A stretch of 64,000 nucleotides of DNA, taken from Lachnospiraceae bacterium. GTDB taxonomy: Bacteria > Bacillota > Clostridia > Lachnospirales > Lachnospiraceae. Numbering within the stretch: position 1 is the first letter of the stretch; each line of letters starts with the position of its first letter. Positions 1-7,644 of the stretch are shown here, piece by piece. The stretch spans positions 62,001 through 126,000 of the forward strand of contig JAFQUB010000009.1 in NCBI GenBank assembly GCA_017408735.1, read 5' to 3'. A program made the translations under genes and the position numbers. The notes below the pieces were generated by a model. The model did not search any database, was not told where the DNA came from, and saw only the letters and a program-made list of their open reading frames with translations.

Positions 1-687
1 GTTGCGCATCTCAAGAAAATTCATCTTGAGTTTTTCTTCCCTCCGCATAATCACATAATAAAAACCAAATATAATGGATGCCAAAAAGCATATTATAACA
101 AACCACATCACAGGCATAGTATCATTAAATGCCTTCACTGCCTGATTTGACAAAAAAACGAATCCACAAAATCCAATTCCTGATGTCAGCAGAATGAAAT
201 AAGCACCTTTAATATTCACGGGTATTTTTTGCAGTACTCTCTTTATACAAGCATACATTATCACCCACATAATTTTTATTGCTGAAATAACCATAGCCCG
301 GATTGGACCTATACCGCTTATAATTTGAAGCAGTGTTTCAGAACCCTGATAAAAATGCGAAATCAGTGTTAATGCCAAAAAATCAAAGCTATTCATACAA
401 AGCAAATAGAAACTAATCACCGAAAAAATAGTAATACAATTCAGCTTATAAATCAGCTTTGCAGATACACTTAAATATATGCTAACAATAATAATTGTAA
501 AATAGGAAAACAATTCTATTCTATTACATAAAAGAACCATCAAAGTCCCTATGATAGCCATTATGACATCTGCACGTAAATTTTCACTTTTTCTCCTATC
601 TTTAAAAATTGTTGATAGCACTAAATAAGCAACATATAGTTCTGTGAAACTGGCAAGAAATTCTATGGCAACATATAACATACTCAT
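1..687 (-). CDS. AgrC-like sensor kinase, N-terminal membrane part (3' end outside window)
   Basis: The reading frame is open to the window edge and gives about 229 residues. They are almost entirely hydrophobic, with roughly six membrane segments, and end in the charged stretch MRREEKLKMNFLEMRN, where a cytoplasmic coiled linker to a kinase domain would begin. The start ATG overlaps the stop of the upstream LytTR response regulator (ATGA), so the two are translationally coupled. Six membrane spans, partnership with a LytTR regulator and position after agrB/agrD are typical of AgrC-type peptide-sensing GHKL kinases. The kinase domain itself is not in the window, so the family call is inferred from context. 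A start two codons downstream (ATG) is also possible from the ribosome-binding-site spacing. Confidence 0.75.
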   Translation of the reverse strand, partial: MSMLYVAIEFLASFTELYVAYLVLSTIFKDRRKSENLRADVIMAIIGTLMVLLCNRIELFSYFTIIIVSIYLSVSAKLIYKLNCITIFSVISFYLLCMNSFDFLALTLISHFYQGSETLLQIISGIGPIRAMVISAIKIMWVIMYACIKRVLQKIPVNIKGAYFILLTSGIGFCGFVFLSNQAVKAFNDTMPVMWFVIICFLASIIFGFYYVIMRREEKLKMNFLEMRN

Positions 688-1403
688 ATCCTTTCACCCC
701 AAAATTCACTAATTTTCTTTTTAATCTGTTCTATTTTTGCATGACTAGCAAATAATCGGATACCATTTTCCAATTCTACACTTCCATCTTTAATTTTCAT
801 AATATATTGTATATTAACAATATTACCACGATCAACATAAACAAAATCTTCCGAATCCAATTCTTTAAAAACATTCGCCAGACTTTTCCGAACATACGTC
901 ATACTTCCATCTGTTAGTGTTATAACAGATTTCTTCCCCTCACGCTCAATATATAGAATTTTTTGATGTGGAATTTTCTCAACCCTGCTTGGCATATTTA
1001 TATAATATACACGTTCTGACCTACTCCTTATAAGTTTTAGCGCATCATTTACTGCATGATTCAATCTCAAGTCAATGGAACTTTTTGGAACATAACGAAA
1101 TATTGACAATTCATAGGCATCCACAGCATATTTCGTATGTGATGTTATAAAGATAACAAGCGCCTCCGGTAAATATTTTTTTATATATTCTGCCAATTTC
1201 ATTCCATCCATATTTGGCATTTCTATATCACTTAAAATCAAGTCGAAATATTTTCCCTCTTCAATATCATATTGCAATAGTCTACTTTGAGAATACACGG
1301 AGATTGTTGCCAAAATTTTATTTTCTTTCAGCAATGAGTCCACTCTCTTTTTTAATTCAACTACAGATTTTTCGTCGTCATCACATATAGCAATATAAAT
1401 CAT
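684..1403 (-). CDS. LytTR-family response regulator (AgrA/VirR type)
   Basis: The 239-aa protein has a receiver domain (residues 1-125) with the acidic cluster DDD at 8-10 and the phospho-acceptor Asp59 in LILSDIEMPNMDG. A C-terminal LytTR DNA-binding domain (about 135-235) follows, with motifs IPHQKILYIERE and FVYVDRGNIVNIQYI. I chose the ATG at 1403 because AAGGAGGGG lies just upstream; an upstream in-frame ATG at 1427 lacks this. The gene sits between the unknown gene at 1457-2005 and the kinase. It is the probable output of the agr peptide circuit. It resembles the second LytTR regulator at 14462-15181 closely around ITSH.KYA.D.YELS.FRY, so cross-talk or shared targets are plausible. Confidence 0.93.
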   Translation of the reverse strand: MIYIAICDDDEKSVVELKKRVDSLLKENKILATISVYSQSRLLQYDIEEGKYFDLILSDIEMPNMDGMKLAEYIKKYLPEALVIFITSHTKYAVDAYELSIFRYVPKSSIDLRLNHAVNDALKLIRSRSERVYYINMPSRVEKIPHQKILYIEREGKKSVITLTDGSMTYVRKSLANVFKELDSEDFVYVDRGNIVNIQYIMKIKDGSVELENGIRLFASHAKIEQIKKKISEFWGERI

Positions 1404-1456
1404 AACACCCCTCCTTTGTATATCCATTCTACATTATATCATTAATTATGTATTTT

Positions 1457-2005
1457 TCAATCCTCAAATGTGTAAAATATCCCTCTTGCTACATCGTGAA
1501 AAAAAGTTTCCTTTGTACTAATTACCAGTTCATATAAATCCTCAGTCACTTCACATTTATAATAAAAAATCCCCTTCTCCTTATTATTAATTTTGCTAAT
1601 TATATCATTTACCACCTCAGTAATTTTCATTTTTTGATGGGGAGATGCAGGCCACTTTCTAATCATACTTCTAACCTGACTCTTATTTAGCTTAATTTTC
1701 TTAGATGCATAAAATTTCTTCGGAAATTTCAGTTCCCTTGTTGTTCCTAACTGTTTCAAAATTTCATCGAATAGCTCTAAATTATCTTCATACGAAAACC
1801 CCATCTCCAAATATGCTTGAATATGTAACGTAGCTACTCTCAAATATTTTTTTTCATCAAAGTTTCTATAATACCAATAAAGTTGTGATACCGCATCGCT
1901 AAAAGTTTGTTTCACCGATATATTTTTATACTGTACACTCCCAGCTGCAAATTTGATTGCTTCAATATAACAAATTTCTTTTTCATCCATGCCATTTTTA
2001 TTCAC
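1457..2005 (-). CDS. Unrecognised protein inside the agr locus
   Basis: A 182-aa soluble protein lying between agrD and the LytTR regulator. I do not recognise a family. It is Lys/Glu/aromatic rich, with no signal peptide, membrane segment or Cys motif; a central basic stretch (KKFYASKKIKLNKSQVRSM) could contact nucleic acid or a partner. The likely start is GTG at 2005, preceded by GGAGG with 8-nt spacing; an ATG at 2020 has no ribosome-binding site. It is separated from agrD by a hairpin at 2088-2118, so it may be expressed at a lower level from the same transcript. A role in quorum sensing is suggested only by position. Confidence 0.7.
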   Translation of the reverse strand: MNKNGMDEKEICYIEAIKFAAGSVQYKNISVKQTFSDAVSQLYWYYRNFDEKKYLRVATLHIQAYLEMGFSYEDNLELFDEILKQLGTTRELKFPKKFYASKKIKLNKSQVRSMIRKWPASPHQKMKITEVVNDIISKINNKEKGIFYYKCEVTEDLYELVISTKETFFHDVARGIFYTFED

Positions 2006-2087
2006 ATCATCGACCTCCATTTTTATTTTGCCAAGTTTTTATAAGGCAATGACCAGAAAACAATACTATTTTTCCACATATAACAAT

Positions 2088-2118
2088 GAGGGGTAATCCT
2101 ATAATTGATTAACCCCTC
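2088..2118 (-). terminator. Hairpin between agrD and the downstream gene
   Basis: Inverted repeat GAGGGGT...ACCCCTC extended by AATC/GATT, directly after the agrD stop. It lacks a clean T-run on the minus strand, so it may be an attenuator or mRNA-stabilising hairpin separating agrBD from the regulatory genes rather than a full terminator. Confidence 0.5.
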
Positions 2119-2125
2119 TCAGAAT

Positions 2126-2230
2126 TTACTTTAATTCTTTTGGCATTTTAGGCTGATAGCAAGCCCCAACAGATGCACAACCTGCACCAAAACAAGCACA
2201 TCTTTCAACTAACCTTATGATAATCTCCAT
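2126..2230 (-). CDS. agrD: AgrD-like cyclic (thio)lactone autoinducer prepeptide
   Basis: A 34-codon gene starting inside the last 16 nt of agrB. The N-terminal half (MEIIIRLVERCACFGA) is the short amphipathic leader. The C-terminal part, GCASVGACYQPKMPKEL, carries the YQPKxPxxL tail characteristic of clostridial AgrD precursors. AgrB would cleave before or at the tail and close a ring. Cys18, Ser20 or Cys24 could provide the ring nucleophile, so the mature pheromone cannot be fixed by eye. Four cysteines in such a short peptide is unusual. Position directly after agrB and upstream of a LytTR/AgrC pair supports the call strongly. Confidence 0.9.
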   Translation of the reverse strand: MEIIIRLVERCACFGAGCASVGACYQPKMPKELK

Positions 2231-2814
2231 CCTTTATCTCTCCTTCCAGTATTGTTTATATCAGTAATCAGCATAAATGCTGCAACCAATCCTATTGTAA
2301 AAATAGCCATACTCATCAATTTTTTATTGGATTGTAAACATCCATTTATCCAAAACAAATGAACCATTAAAGTAATCGTTGTCTTTTTTCTATTTGTTGC
2401 AATTTTTCTATCACTTAACGGCTGATTTTTATTAAGAACAGGAGCTCGAACCAGTATGTATACACATGCAAAAAGCAAGAAAAGACATAACATTTTTTCT
2501 CCAAATAAATTTGCACTTGCATTTGCAACAACTAAAATCCCCCAAAACGAACCAAGGGTAGCCACAAAGCATTTTCTATATGTTTCAGCATGATACCCTC
2601 CCGCAAATATTCTCAATGACATAAATAAAACAATAAATATGATTCCCTCCTCAAGAGCTGAAATCATTGTTGACGAAATTAAAATAGCTGCTATTTCCAA
2701 TAATGTTGATAACATTATTTCAATGCCATAGACATATACCTCTTGACTATAATTTACTTTTCCTGCCTTTTTCAGCATCTCATCACTTAGTTTTACTGCT
2801 ATTTTATTTAACAT
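2215..2814 (-). CDS. agrB: AgrB-type peptide-processing membrane endopeptidase
   Basis: A 199-aa integral membrane protein with several hydrophobic segments. The catalytic motif GGYHAETYRKC gives His75 and Cys82, the same seven-residue spacing as the His/Cys pair of Staphylococcus AgrB. It should cleave the AgrD precursor at the membrane and form the cyclic autoinducer. The start is preceded by AAGGGGG. Its 3' end overlaps agrD by 16 nt, so the two are coupled. It is the first gene of the agr transcript, which probably begins near the -10-like box at 2850-2855. Confidence 0.93.
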   Translation of the reverse strand: MLNKIAVKLSDEMLKKAGKVNYSQEVYVYGIEIMLSTLLEIAAILISSTMISALEEGIIFIVLFMSLRIFAGGYHAETYRKCFVATLGSFWGILVVANASANLFGEKMLCLFLLFACVYILVRAPVLNKNQPLSDRKIATNRKKTTITLMVHLFWINGCLQSNKKLMSMAIFTIGLVAAFMLITDINNTGRRDKGWRLS

Positions 2815-2849
2815 AATTGTTTTCCCCCTTCTTTTCCCAATATTAGCAG

Positions 2850-2878
2850 ATAATACATGGTAGCAGGGAATATCGACC
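2850..2878 (-). promoter_or_regulatory. Candidate agr promoter
   Basis: On the minus strand TATTAT (2850-2855) is a good -10 box, but the hexamer 17 bp upstream (GGTCGA, 2873-2878) is a poor -35. This fits an activator-dependent promoter. A single GGACA pentamer lies at 2896-2900, but I find no partner 22 bp away, unlike the other LytTR-like sites in this window. Confidence 0.35.
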
Positions 2879-2940
2879 GCGAACTCTCTATTTTTTGTCC
2901 GTCAGTTAGCTTGACAGCCAAATAATTATAAAATTTTCTT

Positions 2941-2992
2941 AAAAATAAGCAGTGCATCTAACTCATTTGAGTTTGATGCACTGCTTATTTTT
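2941..2992 (-). terminator. Bidirectional terminator after the ABC transporter genes
   Basis: Perfect 18-bp stem AAAAATAAGCAGTGCATC paired with its complement, A-run on one side and T-run on the other. It overlaps the stop of the ABC ATPase gene and ends that transcript ahead of the agr promoter. Confidence 0.9.
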
Positions 2993-3608
2993 ACACTTCT
3001 ATAATTTTATCTGCTTGTTGCGCAAGCTGCATATCATGTGTTACAAAAACTACTGTAATCCCTTCTGCATTCATTCTCCTCAATATAGTAAATACTATAT
3101 CCCTATTATTCTTATCCAAATTCCCTGTTGGTTCATCAGCAAATATATATTGAGGCTTTTTTAAATATGCTCTTGCCAACGCAACTCTTTGTTGCTCACC
3201 ACCGCTAAGTTCATATATTTTACGTTGTTCAAAGCCCTCCAAGCCAACAAGTTTTAATGCCTTTCTTATGCTTCGCTTTTTATCTACGTTTTTTCGAAAA
3301 TATAATGCAATTTTCAAATTCTGCTCTACAGTTTCATTTTCTACCAAAGCATAATTTTGAAATAAATACGCAATTTTATATCGCTGCATATTCATAATTT
3401 CTTTCTTAGAAAAATTCTTTTTCCCATCAATCTCAATTTTTCCATCATACTCCGTATCTAATAAACTAATTAAATTTAAAAGTGTTGTTTTTCCTTTTCC
3501 ACTTTCACCGGTTATTGCAACAATCTCTTCGTCATCAATACAAAAAGATATATTTTTCATTACCGTCACTTTTCCGTATTTTTTACAAAGGTTATAAACT
3601 CTAATCAT
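2991..3608 (-). CDS. ABC transporter ATP-binding protein (bacteriocin-export-associated type)
   Basis: The 205-aa ATPase has Walker A GESGKGKT (34-41), signature LSGGEQQR, Walker B YIFADEP followed by D-loop GNLD, and the switch His in VFVTHD. Its short length and pairing with a permease of roughly 700 aa match the ABC proteins found with lactococcin 972-type bacteriocin loci. It follows the permease gene with a one-base overlap. It probably drives export of a peptide, or immunity or detoxification. No bacteriocin precursor gene was found next to it. Confidence 0.88.
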   Translation of the reverse strand: MIRVYNLCKKYGKVTVMKNISFCIDDEEIVAITGESGKGKTTLLNLISLLDTEYDGKIEIDGKKNFSKKEIMNMQRYKIAYLFQNYALVENETVEQNLKIALYFRKNVDKKRSIRKALKLVGLEGFEQRKIYELSGGEQQRVALARAYLKKPQYIFADEPTGNLDKNNRDIVFTILRRMNAEGITVVFVTHDMQLAQQADKIIEV

Positions 3609-5737
3609 TAATGTTCCCCCTTTATAATTGTATTAAAATTTTTCTTGTCCAGTTGTTTTCCTTCTATCCAAAGCAAAATTGTATCAATTAAAATCACCAA
3701 TATTCCTAAAAATATTGCTGATTTCTCTTGTCGAAATATTACGACAAAGCAAAGTGCACCAACATCCAGCATAACTAACATAAGAACAAATTTGTATATC
3801 CGCTGCAATAGGCTGAATCCAAATACTTTATTAATATACATCTGGTATTTCTTTTCTTGAAAATAGCTTGATATAATCAAATAACTACTGATAAAAAATA
3901 ATAGCATTATTACACTTAATGAAGTAATCAAATAATTTCTTTGAATCTCTAAATTATAAATTTCTTGTCCATGGCTATCATATACTGACGCAACGCTTTG
4001 TATTTCTGACATTGTATTTGATTGTTCCATAATTGGAAGTAAATAGTCAAATGCATTTATCCCTTCATACTTAAAAAACATACATCTTGATAAATATGAC
4101 ATATAAAAACTATAATCAACGTTTCCCGTTTCCAAAACAACAATTGGATCAATAATCTTACATCCATTTTCCATTTCAATATCAGCATAGGGGAAATATT
4201 CCTGTCCTTGGTCTATATAAATTATATTGACGGAAAGTTCATCTATAGGCATATTATTCAAAGATTTTTCCATTTTTTCATTATAAATATTTTCAACCTC
4301 AACCTTTTGAAAATAAAAATCTTTTAAGAATCTCATTTTTATCTCGTCTTCATACTTCTTCAACGTTTCAGGAACCAAAATATTTCGTACGGTATCATCA
4401 TATACTATTTTTTCTTCAACCAATGATGTATCTCCATTAATGGTAATCGGATTAACTTTCAAGTAATTTTCATTAACTGTTATGGTACGTCCATATGGAT
4501 CAAAATAACTTTCCTCTCCCGGTGCATTGTAATCATACAGATGATTTTCTCCATCAGCCAGTTCATAATTCTGTGCATCAATCATAAAGCCACCTTGCTG
4601 CTCTAAAAGAGAATATAACTTTTTTAATTTCACCTCTGCTTCTCTGGATTCCCCAACATAATTTAAAGCAATAGAGTATATATCCTCAGCTCTATCCCAT
4701 ATTTTCAAATTATCCTGTTCAATTTTCAAATAATTTATTTGCTGAACCAAGTTAATACAACCTACTAAAAGTATTATCAGAAACGCTTCTTTTAATAGAA
4801 TATGAAATGTCAATACTACCTTGTATGGCTTTTTTCCCTTTAACATAGGCACTGTCTTCCCAAATGCTACTTCAAGAGAAAGTATTAAAACCGCCGTTGC
4901 ACTATAAATCAAACTTGAAATAACATAAGAAACCGCATATATTTTTAATACTATTCCAATGCATTTGATTCCGTAAACCACTGTCCCACATACAGTTATT
5001 CCTATCACTCCTACTACAAGTACCACTAACTGTGCGAACAGTAATTCACTTAATATATTTCTAACTATTTCAATGACAGAAAGACCCTGTATTTTTAAAA
5101 TAGCAATTTTCTTACTTTTTCTAATCATATAATGAATTGTAGAAATAACAAGTATAATCATTGTCATTCCAATACCAATAATCATCTCTGAGCAATTCGT
5201 AAAACATGATTCAATATTAATCGAATATTCGTCATACACCTCTGCATAACCAATGCCAGCATTTATTTCCTGTGCAATTTGTTCTGCAAACTCATACTGG
5301 ACATAATAAAGTCCATCTGTTCCACCATTTCTAATTTGTTCCATTGGAAAGAGCGTAATTTTTTGTTCTGCACCAAATAAATAGAATTGTGCAATTTGTT
5401 TTTCACTACCACTTTCATAATTTGCAATAAAACTTTCATCGTCCATTTCCATCTTGTCATCTATAGCAATCTTCTGTCCGAGTGTAACATCATTTGTATA
5501 AATCACTAAGTTATTATCATCTATATATGCATACTTAGAAATAGTAATGCCCTCATTTTTCTTTTTTTCATTTATAAATGATACTAATTTTTCCTCTCCT
5601 TCATCAGCCCTAATTAAAACGGCTGTATTATTGTTATAAAGAAGATTTGTATAACTTACATTTTTTAAAATTTGTAATCCAACGATACAAAAAAGAATAT
5701 TTAGTGTAAGCAAAATAGTTCCAATTATCTTTTTCAT
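3608..5737 (-). CDS. Bacteriocin-associated integral membrane protein (DUF1430-like permease)
   Basis: A 709-aa permease-like protein. It has one N-terminal membrane segment, a long extracytoplasmic part, about four central membrane segments around residues 190-330, a second large extracytoplasmic domain, then three C-terminal segments with FtsX-like topology. I chose the ATG at 5737 (MKKIIGTILLTLN), which follows AAGGAG by 6 nt; an upstream in-frame start at 5767 lacks a ribosome-binding site. The partner ATPase follows immediately. The promoter carries LytTR-like direct repeats (5893-5919), tying the transporter to the neighbouring quorum-sensing regulators. Family assignment is from length, topology and pairing. 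Confidence 0.8.
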   Translation of the reverse strand: MKKIIGTILLTLNILFCIVGLQILKNVSYTNLLYNNNTAVLIRADEGEEKLVSFINEKKKNEGITISKYAYIDDNNLVIYTNDVTLGQKIAIDDKMEMDDESFIANYESGSEKQIAQFYLFGAEQKITLFPMEQIRNGGTDGLYYVQYEFAEQIAQEINAGIGYAEVYDEYSINIESCFTNCSEMIIGIGMTMIILVISTIHYMIRKSKKIAILKIQGLSVIEIVRNILSELLFAQLVVLVVGVIGITVCGTVVYGIKCIGIVLKIYAVSYVISSLIYSATAVLILSLEVAFGKTVPMLKGKKPYKVVLTFHILLKEAFLIILLVGCINLVQQINYLKIEQDNLKIWDRAEDIYSIALNYVGESREAEVKLKKLYSLLEQQGGFMIDAQNYELADGENHLYDYNAPGEESYFDPYGRTITVNENYLKVNPITINGDTSLVEEKIVYDDTVRNILVPETLKKYEDEIKMRFLKDFYFQKVEVENIYNEKMEKSLNNMPIDELSVNIIYIDQGQEYFPYADIEMENGCKIIDPIVVLETGNVDYSFYMSYLSRCMFFKYEGINAFDYLLPIMEQSNTMSEIQSVASVYDSHGQEIYNLEIQRNYLITSLSVIMLLFFISSYLIISSYFQEKKYQMYINKVFGFSLLQRIYKFVLMLVMLDVGALCFVVIFRQEKSAIFLGILVILIDTILLWIEGKQLDKKNFNTIIKGEH

Positions 5738-5858
5738 ACATTTCTCCTTTTCTACTATATATTGCACATTTTTCTCTCGTACACTATACCTATTTCATCT
5801 TTTATCAACAGCTTTTATACTATCTTTAGGCCCGCAGATATATCTTGTTGATAATTGA

Positions 5859-5919
5859 ACTATATCACAACTGTCAAAGAAAAAAATGCATTTGTCCACC
5901 AAAAGGTAAAAAAATGACC
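5859..5919 (-). promoter_or_regulatory. LytTR-type direct repeat and -10 box for the ABC transporter
   Basis: On the minus strand TGGTCATTT (pentamer GGTCA, plus-strand 5915-5919) and TGGACAAAT (pentamer GGACA, 5893-5897) lie exactly 22 bp apart, followed after 28 bp by TATAGT (5859-5864). The same arrangement occurs at 14299-14358 and 17123-17182. A consensus-like -35 TTGACA (about 5872-5877) with TTATCA 17 bp on is an alternative sigma-A promoter in the same stretch. Confidence 0.6.
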
Positions 5920-5971
5920 ACATTTTTTTGTATGTTACATTAATAAAGATTCAAGGGGATTGATTGTCAGA

Positions 5972-6061
5972 ACGCTCATAAGGGGGACAACTGCTTTCCG
6001 GAAATGCAAGAAGCAATGTAAATTGCCTTTCCGAAAAGCAGTTGTCCCCCTTATGAGCTGT
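5972..6061 (+). repeat. ACG...CTGT hairpin element, short form (A)
   Basis: ACG at 5972-5974, then a 23-bp perfect inverted repeat (5975-5997 with 6035-6057) and CTGT at 6058-6061. The 37-nt inner part retains GGAAATGC and a matching GC.TTTCC, like the inner stem of the full-length elements. It shares the outer sequence GCTCATAA/TTATGAGCTGT with the element at 39629-39820. No gene is supported here; small open frames across it are an effect of the palindrome. Confidence 0.85.
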
Positions 6062-6179
6062 GCTTGGAAAACACTAATACTTGAATTTTTACAAATTTCA
6101 CTGGAAATCTACTTCCCAACTACAATTAATTTTATCAAATACTCGGGCTATGACGGTTCAAAGTGAGTGCCTGCCAGAA

Positions 6180-6372
6180 ACAGCCCATGATAGGGACAGA
6201 AGCTTCCCTTCGCAGGCAGTCAGGAAATGCCCTTAGCAGAAGTGAAATCCAGTTTTTAGCAAGCACTTGGTGAGGAGCCCCTCCAGCGACGAACCTAGTG
6301 CGGCTTAAAACTTAGTTCACTGGAGCGTTATTTCCGCCTGCGAAGGGAAGCTTCTGTCCCTATCATAGGCGT
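6180..6372 (+). repeat. Full-length 193-bp structured repeat (R2)
   Basis: Bordered by ACAG (6180-6183) and CGT (6370-6372), i.e. ACG...CTGT on the other strand. Outer arms of 34 bp (6184-6217 with 6336-6369) have a single mismatch. Inside are nested stems: GGAAAT/ATTTCC, a small TGC-N5-GCA hairpin, AGTGAA/TTCACT, GTTTTTAGC/GCTTAAAAC, CACTTGG/CCTAGTG and GGAG/CTCC. The central 110 bp are nearly identical to 40006-40198, whereas the arms differ in a compensated way. Together with the neighbouring short element it fills most of the 676-bp gap between genes at 5738-6413; the remainder is the ABC-transporter promoter and unremarkable DNA. Confidence 0.9.
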
Positions 6373-6413
6373 CCTGACAACCAACACCCTTTGCACCGCC
6401 ATCCCCCCTCTAC

Positions 6414-7631
6414 TTATTGAAACCGCAATGCCTCAATCGGACTCATCTTAGCCGCTTTCTTCGCAGGATAAATTCCGAAGAAAATACCTACCGCAGATGA
6501 GAAGATTGTCGCAATTGCTATGGTGCTTATGCTGATTCTCGGGGAAATCGGGGCTATTAAGCATATTAAGTAGGCACCGCCTACACCTAACAGGATTCCG
6601 ATTACACCACCAATCAAAGTGATAATTGCGGATTCTGCCAAGAACTGCATCATAATTGATTTGGTTCTGGCTCCCAAAGCTTTTCGAATACCGATTTCTC
6701 TGGTTCGCTCGGTTACGGATACCAGCATAATGTTCATAACGCCGATACCACCTACCAACAGAGAAATTGCTGCTACTAATACGATAAAATAGGTTACCAT
6801 ATCCAAAACTACCATAATAGAACTCATAGAATCCTCAAAGCTTTGCATCAAATAGGCATCCTGTCCTACACATTTATGGCGTTGTTCTAATAAACTGATG
6901 ACGTCCTGTGCAACTTGTTTAGAATATTGAGGTTCTTCTGCCACTACATAGATATTCTCAAAATTCTCACGCTCATATCCTATCACCGCATCCACAGCCG
7001 TGTAAGGTGCTTCCAATCTTATAACATCACTACCATAACTCATGGAAAAGAAATCACCATCTGCTACAGCTGTTACCCCTATGATTCGAAAGCTTCTGGT
7101 ATAGCCGTATAGCGTAACATCTACGTCCATTCCAATTACATCACTGGTTCCAAATAAGGTTACTGCACTGGTTTCATCAATAACACACACGTTGTTGGCG
7201 GAAGCAACATCATTTTGTGTAAAATATCTTCCATATTTTAGTTGGGAGTTTAAAATATATTTTAAATCTTCTGTTCCCATATCAATGTACACTTCAAATT
7301 CGCCTTTGCTGCTGGAAGTATTTCCAAACATCATCTCATCAATGGATACTCCCTTTACATGTTCCACTTGCTCTTTTACTGCTGTCAAATCTTTTGTATC
7401 AATGGGATTATCCAGACTCTCATCTCTGCTGTTTGGATAAATATAAATCTGCCCTCCGGCAATACCGTTCAATTCATCTGAAATCTGCCCCTTGGCACCA
7501 TTTCCTAATGATATAATCATAATAACCGAAGAAATACCTATAATAATACCCAGCATGGTAAGAATGGAACGGCCTTTGTTGGCACGAATGTTGTCCAATG
7601 CCATTTTCACATATTCTTTTAACTGTGCCAT
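6414..7631 (-). CDS. MacB-like ABC transporter permease
   Basis: The 405-aa protein has an N-terminal membrane helix after residue 20 (GRSILTMLGIIIGISSVIMI), a periplasmic-type MacB core domain (about 50-270) and three C-terminal helices of the FtsX family, with the cytoplasmic turn ERTREIGIRKALGA. It is the last gene of a three-gene operon with the adaptor at 7645-9084 and the ATPase at 9086-9793. In Gram-positives such trios export antimicrobial peptides or lipophilic compounds, or act as resistance pumps; the substrate cannot be read from sequence. Confidence 0.93.
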   Translation of the reverse strand: MAQLKEYVKMALDNIRANKGRSILTMLGIIIGISSVIMIISLGNGAKGQISDELNGIAGGQIYIYPNSRDESLDNPIDTKDLTAVKEQVEHVKGVSIDEMMFGNTSSSKGEFEVYIDMGTEDLKYILNSQLKYGRYFTQNDVASANNVCVIDETSAVTLFGTSDVIGMDVDVTLYGYTRSFRIIGVTAVADGDFFSMSYGSDVIRLEAPYTAVDAVIGYERENFENIYVVAEEPQYSKQVAQDVISLLEQRHKCVGQDAYLMQSFEDSMSSIMVVLDMVTYFIVLVAAISLLVGGIGVMNIMLVSVTERTREIGIRKALGARTKSIMMQFLAESAIITLIGGVIGILLGVGGAYLICLIAPISPRISISTIAIATIFSSAVGIFFGIYPAKKAAKMSPIEALRFQ

Positions 7632-7644
7632 AGCTTTCTCTCCT

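Noticed and set aside
2896..2900. LytTR-type site at the agr promoter
   Set aside because: Only one GGACA pentamer is present; no partner 22 bp away and the distance to the -10 box differs, so I do not claim it.
5738..5971. Lactococcin-972-like precursor upstream of the ABC permease
   Set aside because: Read on both strands, this stretch contains promoter motifs but no frame with a signal peptide and credible start.
5960..6166. Plus-strand open frame across hairpin A
   Set aside because: It is created by the palindrome, has no ribosome-binding site and no protein-like composition.
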